Part shown: positions 53,437 through 62,321 of the stretch, one piece after another
Layout of the letters: each line of letters begins with the position of its first letter
Position numbering within the stretch: the first letter of the stretch is position 1
From: RHKX01 sp046330285
GTDB lineage: Bacteria > Actinomycetota > Thermoleophilia > Solirubrobacterales > 70-9
Reading direction: 5' to 3'
Length of the DNA stretch: 64,000 nucleotides
Assembly (NCBI GenBank): GCA_046330285.1
Contig: JAXLSX010000001.1
Coordinates: 310,001-374,000 of the forward strand
The notes under the pieces: model-generated
The model's database searches: none
What the model was told of the DNA's origin: nothing
The model's input: the letters and a program-made list of their open reading frames with translations, nothing else
Program-made: the position numbers and the translations under genes

Positions 53437-54291
53437 CTACTTCCGGCGCAGCGCCTTCGTCAGCGCGAGCACCTCGTCGAGGTCGGTGAAGCGGATCTGG
53501 GCGGTCAGGCCGCTCGTCCCGGAGCGCACCCGGACGTCATGGCCGAGCGCCCGCTCGAGCGCGTCCTCGGCCTTGCCGATGGCGGCCTCCTCGTCGGGAT
53601 GGAGCTCGCGCGGCTTCCGCGCCGTCGCTCCCCCCTCCCCCTTCGCCCGGCGCTCGGTCTCGCGCACCGACCAGCCGTCGGCGACGGCCTGGCGGGCCAG
53701 CGCCCGGCGCTTGTCCTGGCCCTTGGCGGCGAGCAGCGCCCGGCCGTGGCCCTCGCTGAGCTCGCCGGCCTCGAGCATGTCGATCACCTGGTCGGGTAGG
53801 TCGAGCAGGCGGATCAGGTTCGAGACGGCGGAGCGGCTGCGGCCGACCCGACGGGCGACCTCCTCCTTGCTGAGGTCCAGCTCCTCGACCAGCGCCGCGC
53901 AGGCGCGGGCCTCCTCGACCGGGTTCAGGTCCTCGCGCGCCATGTTCTCGATCAGCGCTATTTGCAGGCGTTTTGTCTCGTCTTCGGAGCGGAGCACGGC
54001 CGGGACCGTCTCCAGGCCGGCGCGCTGGGCGGCCCGCCAGCGGCGCTCGCCGGCGATCAGCTCGTAGCGGCCGTCGCTGAGCGGGCGGACGACGAGCGGC
54101 TGGACGACGCCGCTCTCGGCGATCGACTCCGCGAGGCGGGCGAGGGCGTCGTCGTCGAAGGACTTCCGCGGCTGCCCCGCGTTCGGCTTGATCAGCTCGA
54201 CCGGCACGTCGCGGTAGGACGGCTCGCTGACCTCGTGGCTCTCGGGCAGGATCGCCGCCAGGCCCCGGCCCATCCCCGGCTTCCTAGCCAC
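53437..54291 (-). CDS. parB: Chromosome partitioning protein ParB
   Basis: A 284-residue ParB. It contains KPNAGQPRKSFDDDALARLA, the CTP-binding ELIAGERRWRAAQRAG box, LIENMAREDLNPVEEARA, and the HTH region LSKEEVARRVGRSRSAVSNLIRL. It binds parS as a CTP-dependent clamp and loads SMC. It starts at GTG 54291, which overlaps the parA stop by 8 bases. Two parS-like sites lie 3 kb upstream in yidD. Confidence 0.93.
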   Translation of the reverse strand: MARKPGMGRGLAAILPESHEVSEPSYRDVPVELIKPNAGQPRKSFDDDALARLAESIAESGVVQPLVVRPLSDGRYELIAGERRWRAAQRAGLETVPAVLRSEDETKRLQIALIENMAREDLNPVEEARACAALVEELDLSKEEVARRVGRSRSAVSNLIRLLDLPDQVIDMLEAGELSEGHGRALLAAKGQDKRRALARQAVADGWSVRETERRAKGEGGATARKPRELHPDEEAAIGKAEDALERALGHDVRVRSGTSGLTAQIRFTDLDEVLALTKALRRK

Positions 54292-55042
54292 GCGCGAGCA
54301 CCTCCTCGGCGAGGGCACGATAGGCGACGGCCCCGCGGGACTCGGGCGCGTGCGCGATCACCGGGACGCCGAAGCTCGGCGCCTCCGCGAGACGGACGCT
54401 GCGGGGTATGACGGTCGCGAGGACCAGGTCGGTGAAGTGATCCTTCAACTCGTGTTCGACATCCTGGGAGAGGCGGGTGCGGTCATCGGCCATGGTGATC
54501 GCGATCCCGGTCAGAACCAGGCCCGGGTTGAGCTGGCGCCGGACCGACTGCAGGGTGTCGAGGAACTGGACGAGCCCCTCGAGCGCCAGGTACTCGGCCT
54601 GGACCGGGACGACGACCCGGTCGGCGGCGGCGAGCGCGTTGACGGTGATCGGCCCGAGCGAGGGCGGGCAGTCGAGGAAGGTGGCGGCGAAGCGCTCGCG
54701 GACCGGGCCGAGGCCGTCGCGGAGCCGGTACTCGGAGCGCTCGAGGCCCGGCAGCTCGACCGAAGCGCCGGCGAGGTCGCGGTTGGCGGGGACCACCCAG
54801 AGGTTGTCGGTGGCGGTCGGCCGGGCAGCTTCCGCGACCGAGACGTCGCCGCAGAGCGTGTCGTAGGAGGAGGGGCGTGCCTCGCGGTCGAGGCCGAGCG
54901 TCACCGTCGCGTTGCACTGCGGATCGAGATCGACGACGAGCGTCTGCCGGCCGGTCTCGGCGATGCAGGCGGCGAGGTTGACGGTGGTGGTGGTCTTCCC
55001 CACCCCACCCTTCTGATTGGCGATCGCGTAGACGAAACCCAT
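54284..55042 (-). CDS. parA: Chromosome partitioning ATPase ParA (Soj)
   Basis: A 252-residue deviant-Walker ATPase: AIANQKGGVGKTTTTVNLAA, then LVVDLDPQCNATVTLGL, FLDCPPSLGPITVNAL and AEYLALEGLVQFLDTL. It moves ParB-DNA complexes along the nucleoid. The ATG at 55042 is standard, and the gene is coupled to parB. Confidence 0.95.
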   Translation of the reverse strand: MGFVYAIANQKGGVGKTTTTVNLAACIAETGRQTLVVDLDPQCNATVTLGLDREARPSSYDTLCGDVSVAEAARPTATDNLWVVPANRDLAGASVELPGLERSEYRLRDGLGPVRERFAATFLDCPPSLGPITVNALAAADRVVVPVQAEYLALEGLVQFLDTLQSVRRQLNPGLVLTGIAITMADDRTRLSQDVEHELKDHFTDLVLATVIPRSVRLAEAPSFGVPVIAHAPESRGAVAYRALAEEVLARG

Positions 55043-55062
55043 GGTTGCTTCGCGGCGCGACT

Positions 55063-55659
55063 CTAGATCACGCCGCGCGGGCGCTTCTTCGCCATGCCGG
55101 GTCGGCGCGGCAGACCGGCCGGGGTCGGGCCCTCCTTGCGGAGCAGGTGAAGGTGGCGGTTCCGGCTCCCCGCGTAGGGATCGGCGCTCCTGATCTCCGC
55201 CGGGACCATCCCGAGCCGGGGTGCCCCGCGTTCCAGTTCGGCCTCCTCGTCCGGATCCCTTCTCCCCTTCCAGGCTACGAGCGCGCCGCCGTCGCGGAGC
55301 AGCGGCGAGGCGAGCTCGGCGAGCGTGCTGAGGCGGGCCACGGCGCGGGCGGTCACGGCGTCGTAGCCCTCGCGACCGGGCGCGCCCTCGGCGGCCCACT
55401 CCTCGGCGCGGGCGTTGACCGCGCGGGCGTTATCGATCCCGCCGGCGGCCGCGGCGCGGTCGATGAACTCGCACTTGCGGCCGATCGACTCGATCAGGTC
55501 GACCTGGGCGTCGGGGAGCATCGCCGCCAGCACGAGGCCCGGAAACCCGGCTCCGGCGCCGACGTCGGCGATCCGGCGCGCGTCGGCGAGCTCTGGGAAG
55601 CCGAGGCCGCTGAGGCTGTCGGCGATGTGAACGATCCGGGCCCGTTCGGGCTCGATCAC
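55063..55659 (-). CDS. rsmG: 16S rRNA (guanine-N7) methyltransferase RsmG; 5' end uncertain
   Basis: RsmG methylates G527 of 16S rRNA. The SAM-binding motif IADVGAGAGFPGLVLA and DSLSGLGFPELADARR are clear. From the GTG at 55659 only 198 residues result, short at the N-terminus. The frame stays open and protein-like upstream (LTDAARAKLEPVLALLAADA) to 55758 but offers no ATG, GTG or TTG; a CTG at 55734 or an ATT at 55758 overlapping the jag stop are the options. A rare start codon or a small indel near the jag-rsmG junction would explain this. Confidence 0.85.
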   Translation of the reverse strand: MIEPERARIVHIADSLSGLGFPELADARRIADVGAGAGFPGLVLAAMLPDAQVDLIESIGRKCEFIDRAAAAGGIDNARAVNARAEEWAAEGAPGREGYDAVTARAVARLSTLAELASPLLRDGGALVAWKGRRDPDEEAELERGAPRLGMVPAEIRSADPYAGSRNRHLHLLRKEGPTPAGLPRRPGMAKKRPRGVI

Positions 55660-55753
55660 GGCGCTGGGAGCGGTCGCGTCGGCCGCCAGCAGCGCGAGAA
55701 CGGGCTCGAGCTTGGCCCGGGCCGCGTCGGTCAGCTCAGGCTGTGGGAGCGGC

Positions 55754-56236
55754 TCAATCGGAGATCAGCGGGGCGACGACGATCCGGCGCTCGGGCTCGT
55801 CGCCCTCGCTGTAGGTCTCGACATCGCTGCGGTCCTTGAGGACCTCGTGGACCATCCGCCGCTCGCTCGCCGACATCGGCTCGAGCCGGACCGGCTCGTC
55901 GTTGCGGACGGCGCGCTGGGCGGCGACGACCGCCTCCTCCTCGAGCAGCGCCCGGCGCCGCTCGCGGTAGCCGGCGGCGTCGAGGGTGACCCGCTTGCGC
56001 TCGCTGACGCCGAGCGACGCGGCGCGGTAACAGAGGAGCTGCAGGGCATCGAGCGTCTGGCCGCGGCGGCCGATCAGGATCCCGAGCTCGTCGGGACCGT
56101 CGATGTCGGCGTAGATCTCGTCGTCGGTCTCGCTGACCTCGACCTCGGCGTCGAGGTCGATCTCGTCGAGCACCCGGTCGACGATCGCGCGGACCCGCTC
56201 CGCCGGCTCCTCGGGAATCTCTTCGACTTCGCTCAT
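55754..56236 (-). CDS. jag: Jag/KhpB RNA-binding protein (KH and R3H domains)
   Basis: A 160-residue protein. The KH domain is shown by GILIGRRGQTLDALQLLCY and the R3H domain by RLEPMSASERRMVHEVLK. Jag binds RNA and, together with YidC, belongs to the conserved origin cluster. It overlaps yidC by 4 bases. Confidence 0.92.
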   Translation of the reverse strand: MSEVEEIPEEPAERVRAIVDRVLDEIDLDAEVEVSETDDEIYADIDGPDELGILIGRRGQTLDALQLLCYRAASLGVSERKRVTLDAAGYRERRRALLEEEAVVAAQRAVRNDEPVRLEPMSASERRMVHEVLKDRSDVETYSEGDEPERRIVVAPLISD

Positions 56237-57000
56237 CGCTGCCTACTTCCCTTCTTCTTCTTCTTGCGCGGCGGCGGAGGCGGCGGCTTTGCGGCGCGCT
56301 GCTGGGCCTCGAGCTCCTCCGGCGTCGGCTTCTTGACGGGACCCATGATCTGGTGGACGACCTGCTGCTGGCCGAGCGTCCAGAGGTTGGTCGAGATCCA
56401 GTAGACCGACAGCGCGGCCTCGAACTGGAGCACGAACGGCGCGAACAGGAACGGGAGGCCGTAGATGATGTATTTCTGCGGTCCCTCCATGCCCTGGCCG
56501 CGGACCGACATCGCCAGGCCCGATGCGAGCTGGGTGACGATGAAGAGGACGACGAGAACGGCCGCGACGGCGCCCGTCGGCGGCTCGATCAGGCTCGGGA
56601 TGAACAGCCAGCCCTCCGGCGGCGAGGACGCAACGTCGTTCTGGAAGCTGTCGCTCTTGAGCATGTAATAGAGCGAGATGAAGACCGGGATCTGGAGCAG
56701 CAACGGCAGGCAGGAAGCCAGCGGATTGATCTCGTTCTCCTGGTAGAACTTCATCATCGCCTGCTGCTGGGCCTGCTTGTCGTCCTTGTGCTTCTCCTGG
56801 ATCTGCTTGAGCTGCGGCTGCAGCTCCTGAAGCGCCCGCATCGAGCGGATCTGCTTCATCGAGATCGGCAGGATCGCCAGCCGGACGACGAAGACGAGGG
56901 CGACGATCGACGGGCCCCAGCCGAGGCCGAGCGTGTCGTGGAAGAACAGGATGATCTGCTCGGGGATATCCGTGAAGATCGATGCGACGGGGACGCTCAT
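56233..57000 (-). CDS. yidC: Membrane protein insertase YidC
   Basis: A 255-residue YidC/Oxa1 protein of Gram-positive type without the large periplasmic domain. Membrane segments include GPSIVALVFVVRLAILPISM (with the positively charged groove arginine), LLLQIPVFISLYYML and YIIYGLPFLFAPFVLQF. A lysine-rich tail (PPRKKKKKGS) would bind ribosomes. It inserts membrane proteins with or without Sec. Confidence 0.94.
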   Translation of the reverse strand: MSVPVASIFTDIPEQIILFFHDTLGLGWGPSIVALVFVVRLAILPISMKQIRSMRALQELQPQLKQIQEKHKDDKQAQQQAMMKFYQENEINPLASCLPLLLQIPVFISLYYMLKSDSFQNDVASSPPEGWLFIPSLIEPPTGAVAAVLVVLFIVTQLASGLAMSVRGQGMEGPQKYIIYGLPFLFAPFVLQFEAALSVYWISTNLWTLGQQQVVHQIMGPVKKPTPEELEAQQRAAKPPPPPPRKKKKKGSRQR

Positions 57001-57356
57001 CGGTCAGTGGCTCTCTCGGTGCGGGTCGGGGAGTGGCGGAAGATGGTGCGCTCGGTCAGCGGATCGAGGCCGCCCCGGCTGAAGGGATTGCATCGTAGGA
57101 CCCGCCACGCGGCCAGGATGATGCCGCGAAACGCCCCGAGTTCGCGTACAGCCTCCTCGGCGTAGGCCGAGCAGGTCGGGTAATAGCGGCAGCGCTGGCC
57201 GAGCGCGGGGGAGAGGAATCGGCGGTAGAAGCGGATCGGGAGCAGGGCGACGGTCGCGACCGGGCCCGCCTTCGGGCCCGTTTCACGTGCAACGCCTTCG
57301 TCACCCGAATCAGGCACGAGTGTCGCCGTCGCCCCCGTTTCACGTGCAACGCTCAC
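56997..57356 (-). CDS. yidD: Membrane protein insertion efficiency factor YidD
   Basis: The YidD core is unmistakable: RFYRRFLSPALGQRCRYYPTCSAYAEEAV then AWRVLRCNPFSRGGLDP. The core starts about 33 residues into the 119-residue frame. The leader contains VARETG twice because the two parS-like sites are translated there. I keep the GTG at 57356, overlapping the rnpA stop (GTGA), but a GTG at 57317 is possible. YidD assists YidC. Confidence 0.88.
   Translation of the reverse strand: MSVARETGATATLVPDSGDEGVARETGPKAGPVATVALLPIRFYRRFLSPALGQRCRYYPTCSAYAEEAVRELGAFRGIILAAWRVLRCNPFSRGGLDPLTERTIFRHSPTRTERATDR
57280..57350. other. Two parS-like centromere sites
   Basis: GTTTCACGTGCAAC occurs at 57280-57293 and again at 57337-57350, 57 bases apart. 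Each differs at one position from the perfect palindrome GTTTCACGTGAAAC, the parS core bound by ParB. They lie inside the 5' part of yidD, 3 kb from parAB and 0.7 kb from dnaA. Confidence 0.75.
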
Positions 57357-57724
57357 TCGCCGGCCTCGTCCAGCAGCGCCGTCAGCGACGTGGTCAGGCC
57401 GTCCGTGCCCTCGCGGTCGATCAGCCCGGCGACGCCGCTGCGACCGACGAGGACGAAGTCGTAGCCGTCGGGGAGCCGGTCGGAGAGACTCCAGAAGGCC
57501 TCGCGCATGGCCCGCTTCACCTTGTTGCGCTCGGTCGCGCCGCCGACCTTCTTGCCGACGGACACGCCCAGGCGCACCTCCTCGCCGGCGTTATCGCCAC
57601 GCGGGAAGGCGTAGAGGACCAGGAACCGGTTCGCGTGGGAGCGGCCGTCGCGGTAGGCGCGGTCGAAGTCTCCGCTGCGCGAAAGGCGACCACGCTTGCG
57701 ACCCTCGCCTCCCGGCTTGGACAT
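57353..57724 (-). CDS. rnpA: Ribonuclease P protein component
   Basis: A 123-residue RnpA: RLSRSGDFDRAYRDGRSHAN, LGVSVGKKVGGATERNKVKRAMRE and DFVLVGRSGV define the family and its RNA-binding RNR motif. It assists maturation of tRNA 5' ends. Three bases separate it from rpmH. Confidence 0.94.
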   Translation of the reverse strand: MSKPGGEGRKRGRLSRSGDFDRAYRDGRSHANRFLVLYAFPRGDNAGEEVRLGVSVGKKVGGATERNKVKRAMREAFWSLSDRLPDGYDFVLVGRSGVAGLIDREGTDGLTTSLTALLDEAGE

Positions 57725-57727
57725 GGC

Positions 57728-57862
57728 CTAGACGGTGAGGCGCTTGCGGCCCTTGCGGCGGCGGCGGCGAATGATGTCGCGGCCGTGACGGGTCCGCATG
57801 CGGGCACGGAAGCCGTGCGCGCGAGCGCGCTTTCTCTTCTTTGGCTGCCAGGTTCGCTTCAT
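57728..57862 (-). CDS. rpmH: 50S ribosomal protein L34
   Basis: A 44-residue, highly basic L34: KRTWQPKKRKRARAHGFRAR and onward to RKGRKRLTV. GGGAGGAA lies seven bases before the ATG at 57862. It heads the minus-strand origin operon. Confidence 0.96.
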   Translation of the reverse strand: MKRTWQPKKRKRARAHGFRARMRTRHGRDIIRRRRRKGRKRLTV

Positions 57863-57999
57863 AAGTGAGTTCCTCCCGGGCCCGGGCAGGATGCCTCGGG
57901 CGCGCAGGACGGCGCAGTATAGGGAGGACGGCGCGAGGGTTATGACGCGATTTGCGGAGTTGGTCGCGGAGGCTCCCGTCGGGCCGGTTCGGCGGACCT
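57863..57999. promoter_or_regulatory. Divergent rpmH-dnaA promoter region
   Basis: A 137-base gap between rpmH and dnaA. On the minus strand TATACT (57916-57921) is a good -10 for rpmH. No dnaA promoter box or convincing DnaA box is evident here. Confidence 0.4.
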
Positions 58000-59433
58000 A
58001 TGATCGCCGCGGAGCACCCCTCCCGGCAGCGGCCGGGCGCGGTGTCGTTCCCCGGCACATTGCAAGGCGATTCGAGACAAGAGCTGACGACGATCTGGGA
58101 TGGAGTCCGCGAGGAGCTCCGCCACACGCTGCCGCCTTCCGCCTTCGAGAACTGGCTCGAGCCGCTGCGCGCGGTCGGGATCCAGGGCAGCCGCCTCTAT
58201 GTATCGGGGCCCGACCGCGTCCGCGACTGGTTCCAGCGCCGCTACGGTGCCGCCGCGACCGACGCGCTCCGGCGCCGCGCTCCCGGTTTCACCGAGATCG
58301 CCTTCGCCGACCCACCCGCCGACGTCGCTGCTTCGGGCGCCCCCGCGGACCGGGCCGGCGCCGACCCGATCCCCGCCGGGCTCGCGGCCGGGCTCGACTT
58401 CGACCACTTCGTGATCGGCTCCGGCAACCGCTTCGCCCACTCCGCCGCCCTCGCCGTCGCCGAGTCCCCCGGTGAGTCCTACAACCCGCTGTTCCTCTAC
58501 GGATCGCCCGGGCTCGGCAAGACGCACCTGCTGATCTCGATCGCGAACTACCTGCGCGAGCAGCGGCCCGACCTCGACATCGCCTACACGACGGCCGAGC
58601 GCTTCACGTCGGAGTTCGTGATGTCCCTACGCGGTGACGGGCGACCGACCGACCGCTTCAAGCGCCGCTATCGCAACGTCGACGTGCTGCTGATCGACGA
58701 CGTCCAGTTCCTCGAGGGCAAGGAGCGCACCGAGGACGAGTTCTTCCACACCTTCAACGAGCTCTACGCGCAGGGAAGCCAGATCGTGCTCTCCAGCGAT
58801 CGTCCGCCCGAGGCCATGGAACGGCTCAGCGAGCGGATGCGCGACCGCTTCGCCTGGGGACTGACGGTCGAGGTCCAGGGACCAGACCCCGCGACCCGGA
58901 TCACCCTGTTGCGCCGGCTCGCCGCCGAGCACGGCATCCCGGTCCCCGACCTCGAGGTCCTGCAGCAGATCGCAGGCTCCGCCCCGGGCAACCTGCGCCG
59001 GCTCGAGGGCGCCCTGACCCGCGTCACCGCCTTCGCGTCGATGCTGGGCGAGGTCCCGACCGTCGATCTCGTCCGTCGCGCCCTCGGCAGCGACCACGAC
59101 CCCGTCGACGCGGTGCCCGTCCGCGAGCCGGCCGCCGAGAAGCTCGAGCGGATCCAGAAGGCGGTCTGCGACGTCCTCCACCTCTCGCTGGCCGACATGC
59201 GCTCGCCGCGCCGCGCTCCGAACCTCGTCCGCGGCCGCCAGCTCGCGATGTACGTGGCCCGCAACCAGACCGACCTGTCGCTGGCCGAGATCGCCCGCGG
59301 CTTCGACCGCGACCATTCGACCGTGCTCCACTCGATCCGCCGCGTCGAACGCGACCTCGAGCCCGGCTCCGATATCCACAGGGCGCTCGAGCGAATCCAC
59401 GAAAGACTCAACATCACGGTGGAGGGCGAATGA
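58000..59433 (+). CDS. dnaA: Chromosomal replication initiator DnaA
   Basis: A 477-residue DnaA. Domain I has TIWDGVREELRHTLPPSAFENWLEPL. The AAA+ domain has FLYGSPGLGKTHLL (Walker A), VLLIDDVQFLEGKE (Walker B) and the sensor region SSDRPPEAMERLSERMRDRF. The C-terminal helix-turn-helix has the family signature SLAEIARGFDRDHSTVLHSI that reads DnaA boxes. Domain II is short. I use the ATG at 58000 because upstream codons of the frame are not conserved. Confidence 0.96.
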   Translation: MIAAEHPSRQRPGAVSFPGTLQGDSRQELTTIWDGVREELRHTLPPSAFENWLEPLRAVGIQGSRLYVSGPDRVRDWFQRRYGAAATDALRRRAPGFTEIAFADPPADVAASGAPADRAGADPIPAGLAAGLDFDHFVIGSGNRFAHSAALAVAESPGESYNPLFLYGSPGLGKTHLLISIANYLREQRPDLDIAYTTAERFTSEFVMSLRGDGRPTDRFKRRYRNVDVLLIDDVQFLEGKERTEDEFFHTFNELYAQGSQIVLSSDRPPEAMERLSERMRDRFAWGLTVEVQGPDPATRITLLRRLAAEHGIPVPDLEVLQQIAGSAPGNLRRLEGALTRVTAFASMLGEVPTVDLVRRALGSDHDPVDAVPVREPAAEKLERIQKAVCDVLHLSLADMRSPRRAPNLVRGRQLAMYVARNQTDLSLAEIARGFDRDHSTVLHSIRRVERDLEPGSDIHRALERIHERLNITVEGE

Positions 59434-59575
59434 GCCGGCGGCGGGATTCCACGACTCAGGACTTCTCCACAGCCCCTTCCACAACCCGCGATCGCGCTCA
59501 TACACTGCCGTCGCAGGGTTCTGAAAGGGTTTCCACGGACCTAACATCAACTCGGATAACCGGAAGAGGATGCAG
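59372..59575. other. Candidate oriC, dnaA-dnaN junction
   Basis: Box-like nonamers lie around this junction: ATATCCACA (59372-59380, inside the dnaA 3' end) and TTCTCCACA (59463-59471), each one mismatch from TTATCCACA. Weaker versions lie near 59477 and 59530. The gap is 142 bases, short for a full origin, so part of oriC may be elsewhere. Confidence 0.4.
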
Positions 59576-60682
59576 ATGGAACTGAAGGCCGAACGCGATC
59601 CGCTGCTCGACGCGCTGCAGACCGCAGCCAGGGCGCTCTCGACGCGGACGACGCTGCCCTCGCTCGGCGGCATCATGCTCGTGGCCTCCGGCGGCAAGGC
59701 GATCGCGCGGGCGACCGACGGCGAGCTCGCGGTCTCGGTCGAGCTCGATGCCGAGGTCGACGGCGATGGCGAGCTGCTGCTCCCCGGCCGGCTCCTCGCC
59801 GACGTCTCGCGGGCGCTCCCGCAGGGGACCGTGACGCTGGCCGAGCGCAAGGACAAGGGCGACGTCGAGCTGACCGCCGGCACCGCCAACTTCCACCTGC
59901 GCCTGCTCGATCCCGAGGACTTCCCGCGGCTGCCTGACCTCGACGGCGACGTGCTGAAGATGCCGGCCGGCGCGCTGGCGGAGACGGTCGACCGGGTCGC
60001 GCGGGCCGCCTCCCGCGACGAGGTCCGCCCGATCCTCACCGGCATTCTCGTCAGCGTCGAGGAATCGACCCTGACGATGGTCGCGACCGACTCCTACCGG
60101 CTCAGCGTCAAGCGGACCGAGCTCGAGGGAGCCGCCCCGAGCCCCTTCGAGGCGAACGTGCCGGCGCGCGCGATGCGCGAGCTCGCCCGCGTCGTCGCCC
60201 AGCACGGGGTCGAGGAGGTCGAGATCGCGCTGCCGGGCAACCAGATCGTCTTCCGCGCCGGCGGTGTGACGATGTCCTCGCGCCTGATCGAGGGTCAGTT
60301 CCCGAGCTACCGCCAGCTCCTGCCCGACGCGTTCGACCACGACGTGCGCCTGCCGCGCTCGGAGCTGCTCGACGTGACGAGGCGGATCCGCTACCTCGCG
60401 CAGCGCAACGCGCCGCTCAAGCTCGCCTTCGAGGAGGGTCAGCTCACGGTCGCGGCGGAGACGCCCGAGATCGGCGACGCGTCGGAGTCGATGCCGTGCG
60501 CGTTCAGCGGTGAGGCGATGGAGATCGCCTTCAACCCGCAGTTCTTCATCGAGGGCATCGAGAGCGTCGAGACCGAGGAACTGGTCCTCCGTCTGACTTC
60601 GCCGCTGCGGCCGGGACTCCTGCAGCCGGCCGGGTCGGAGGACTTCAGCTACCTGGTGATGCCGATCCGCCTCAACGTCTAG
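59576..60682 (+). CDS. dnaN: DNA polymerase III sliding clamp (beta subunit)
   Basis: A 368-residue beta clamp with the three topologically similar domains: LDALQTAARALSTRTTLPSL, MPAGALAETVDRVARAASRDEVRPILTG-like start of domain 2 (beginning near 140), and the C-terminal YLVMPIRLNV that forms part of the peptide-binding pocket. The ATG at 59576 is chosen because GAAGAGG lies at proper distance; an ATG two codons upstream touches that site. Confidence 0.95.
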   Translation: MELKAERDPLLDALQTAARALSTRTTLPSLGGIMLVASGGKAIARATDGELAVSVELDAEVDGDGELLLPGRLLADVSRALPQGTVTLAERKDKGDVELTAGTANFHLRLLDPEDFPRLPDLDGDVLKMPAGALAETVDRVARAASRDEVRPILTGILVSVEESTLTMVATDSYRLSVKRTELEGAAPSPFEANVPARAMRELARVVAQHGVEEVEIALPGNQIVFRAGGVTMSSRLIEGQFPSYRQLLPDAFDHDVRLPRSELLDVTRRIRYLAQRNAPLKLAFEEGQLTVAAETPEIGDASESMPCAFSGEAMEIAFNPQFFIEGIESVETEELVLRLTSPLRPGLLQPAGSEDFSYLVMPIRLNV

Positions 60683-60686
60683 GCGA

Positions 60687-61781
60687 GTGCGGGTCGCGCG
60701 GGTCGTCCCGCACTCGTTCCGGAACCTCGCCGACGAGGCGATCGACCTCGGGCCCGGGCTGACGGTCCTCCACGGGCCGAACGGCGCCGGCAAGACGAAC
60801 GTCCTCGAGGCGCTGTTCTTCGCGCTGACCGGGCGCTCGTGCCGGACCCGGCGCGAGCGCGAGATGATCGCCTTCGGGGGGGACCTGGCCCGGGTCGAGG
60901 CGCTGCTCGAGCCCGAGGAGAACGAACACGCGGACCCGATCGTGATGCTGGCTTCGATCTCGAGCGGCGAGGCGCGCCGCCGGCTCGTCGACGGTTCGCC
61001 GGCGCAGCCGTCCGACGACCATCGCCGCCCGGCGATCTCGATCTTCATGCCGGACCGGCTGGCGCTGGTCAAGGGCCCGCCGTCGCCGCGCCGCGCTCAC
61101 CTCGACCGCCTGGCCGGCGCACTCTGGCCGGCACGGGCGGAGCTGCCCCGCGAGTACTCGCGGGCGCTCGCGCAGCGCAACAACCTGCTGGCGCGGGTCA
61201 AGCGCGGCGGGTCTCCCGAGTCGCTGTCGGCCTGGGACCGCGAGCTGGCCGAGCGGGCGGTGCCGCTGACCGAGGCCCGTGCCGCCGCCGCGGCGGAACT
61301 GGCCGAGCCGTTCGCCCGCGCCGGCGAGGAGCTCGGGCTGGCGGGCGGGGCGGAGGTCGCCTATCGGCCGCGGACCGGGGAGCTCGACGCCGACGGGATA
61401 GTCGCCGAGCTGACCGAGCGCCGCGAGGGCGACGTCGCCCGCGGTTTCACCGGCTTCGGCCCGCACCGCGACGAAGTCGAGCTCTCGTTCGGCGGCCGCT
61501 CGCTGCGGCGCTACGGCTCCCAGGGTCAGCAGCGACTCGGCCTGCTGGCGCTGCTCTTCGCCGAGCGCGAGGCGCTCCGGGCGGCGCGGCGGCAACTGCC
61601 GCTGCTGCTCCTCGACGACGTGATGAGCGAGCTCGACCCCGAGCGCCGCTCGCGGCTCGTCGCGATGCTCGAGGATGGGGGGCAGGCCTTGATCACCGCG
61701 ACCGAGACAGACCACGTGCCCGCCCGCGACGCCGCCGAGCTGGCGATCGCCGGCGGAGTGGCGACGGCGGCCGGCGGATGA
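60687..61781 (+). CDS. recF: DNA replication and repair protein RecF
   Basis: A 364-residue SMC-like ATPase: LHGPNGAGKTNVLEALFFAL (Walker A), FTGFGPHRDEVELSFGG, the signature RYGSQGQQRLGLLALLFAE and LLLLDDVMSELDPERR (Walker B). It helps load RecA at gaps. It starts at GTG 60687, four bases after dnaN, and overlaps the DUF721 gene by 4 bases. Confidence 0.94.
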   Translation: MRVARVVPHSFRNLADEAIDLGPGLTVLHGPNGAGKTNVLEALFFALTGRSCRTRREREMIAFGGDLARVEALLEPEENEHADPIVMLASISSGEARRRLVDGSPAQPSDDHRRPAISIFMPDRLALVKGPPSPRRAHLDRLAGALWPARAELPREYSRALAQRNNLLARVKRGGSPESLSAWDRELAERAVPLTEARAAAAAELAEPFARAGEELGLAGGAEVAYRPRTGELDADGIVAELTERREGDVARGFTGFGPHRDEVELSFGGRSLRRYGSQGQQRLGLLALLFAEREALRAARRQLPLLLLDDVMSELDPERRSRLVAMLEDGGQALITATETDHVPARDAAELAIAGGVATAAGG

Positions 61782-62095
61782 GCCGCCCGGACTCGCCCAA
61801 GGGCCCGCGTCGGCTCGGCTCGGCGTTCGAGCGGGTGATCGCCGAGCAGGCTCCGGCGACGCTCCTGGCCGAGGTCCAGACCGCCTGGCCGGGCGTCTGC
61901 GGACCGCAGATCGCGGCCCGCGCCGAGCCCGTCGCCGAGCGCGACGGCAGGGTCACGATCGCCTGCGAGAGCGGCGCGTGGGCGCAGGAACTGGAGCTGA
62001 TGGGCGACCTTCTGCGGGAGCGGATCGACGCGGCGATCGGAGCCGATCGGGTCACCGGATTGCGGTTCACGGCCGACCTCGCGCGCCACCGCTGA
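61778..62095 (+). CDS. DUF721 (DciA-like) protein
   Basis: A 105-residue protein: LLAEVQTAWPGVCGPQIAAR and VTIACESGAWAQELELM match DUF721, which includes DciA, a loader of replicative helicase DnaB. It lies between recF and gyrB as in other actinobacteria. The start overlaps the recF stop (ATGA). Confidence 0.85.
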   Translation: MSRPDSPKGPRRLGSAFERVIAEQAPATLLAEVQTAWPGVCGPQIAARAEPVAERDGRVTIACESGAWAQELELMGDLLRERIDAAIGADRVTGLRFTADLARHR

Positions 62096-62321
62096 CTTCG
62101 GCGACGCTTCTGCTCATCAAATATGCCGATTTGCAGGTATTTCGTAACCGCCTGAGGTCGCGGCCGGCGGCGGCGCCTGATATCCTTATGTCAACCGACC
62201 GGCGCACCTTCGGACGGGGCCTCCTCGAGATCGGGAGCCCCCTCCGGCCAGGGTCTTGAGCGGCTCTTCAGCCGCCGCCGGGCACGGCATGATGAACGAG
62301 CACCCGAACGGGAAGGAACGA
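62096..62321. promoter_or_regulatory. gyrB upstream region
   Basis: 226 bases with an AT-rich patch near 62115-62145. TGATATCCT (62178-62186) resembles an extended -10 box and could drive gyrB. No other gene is seen. Confidence 0.35.
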
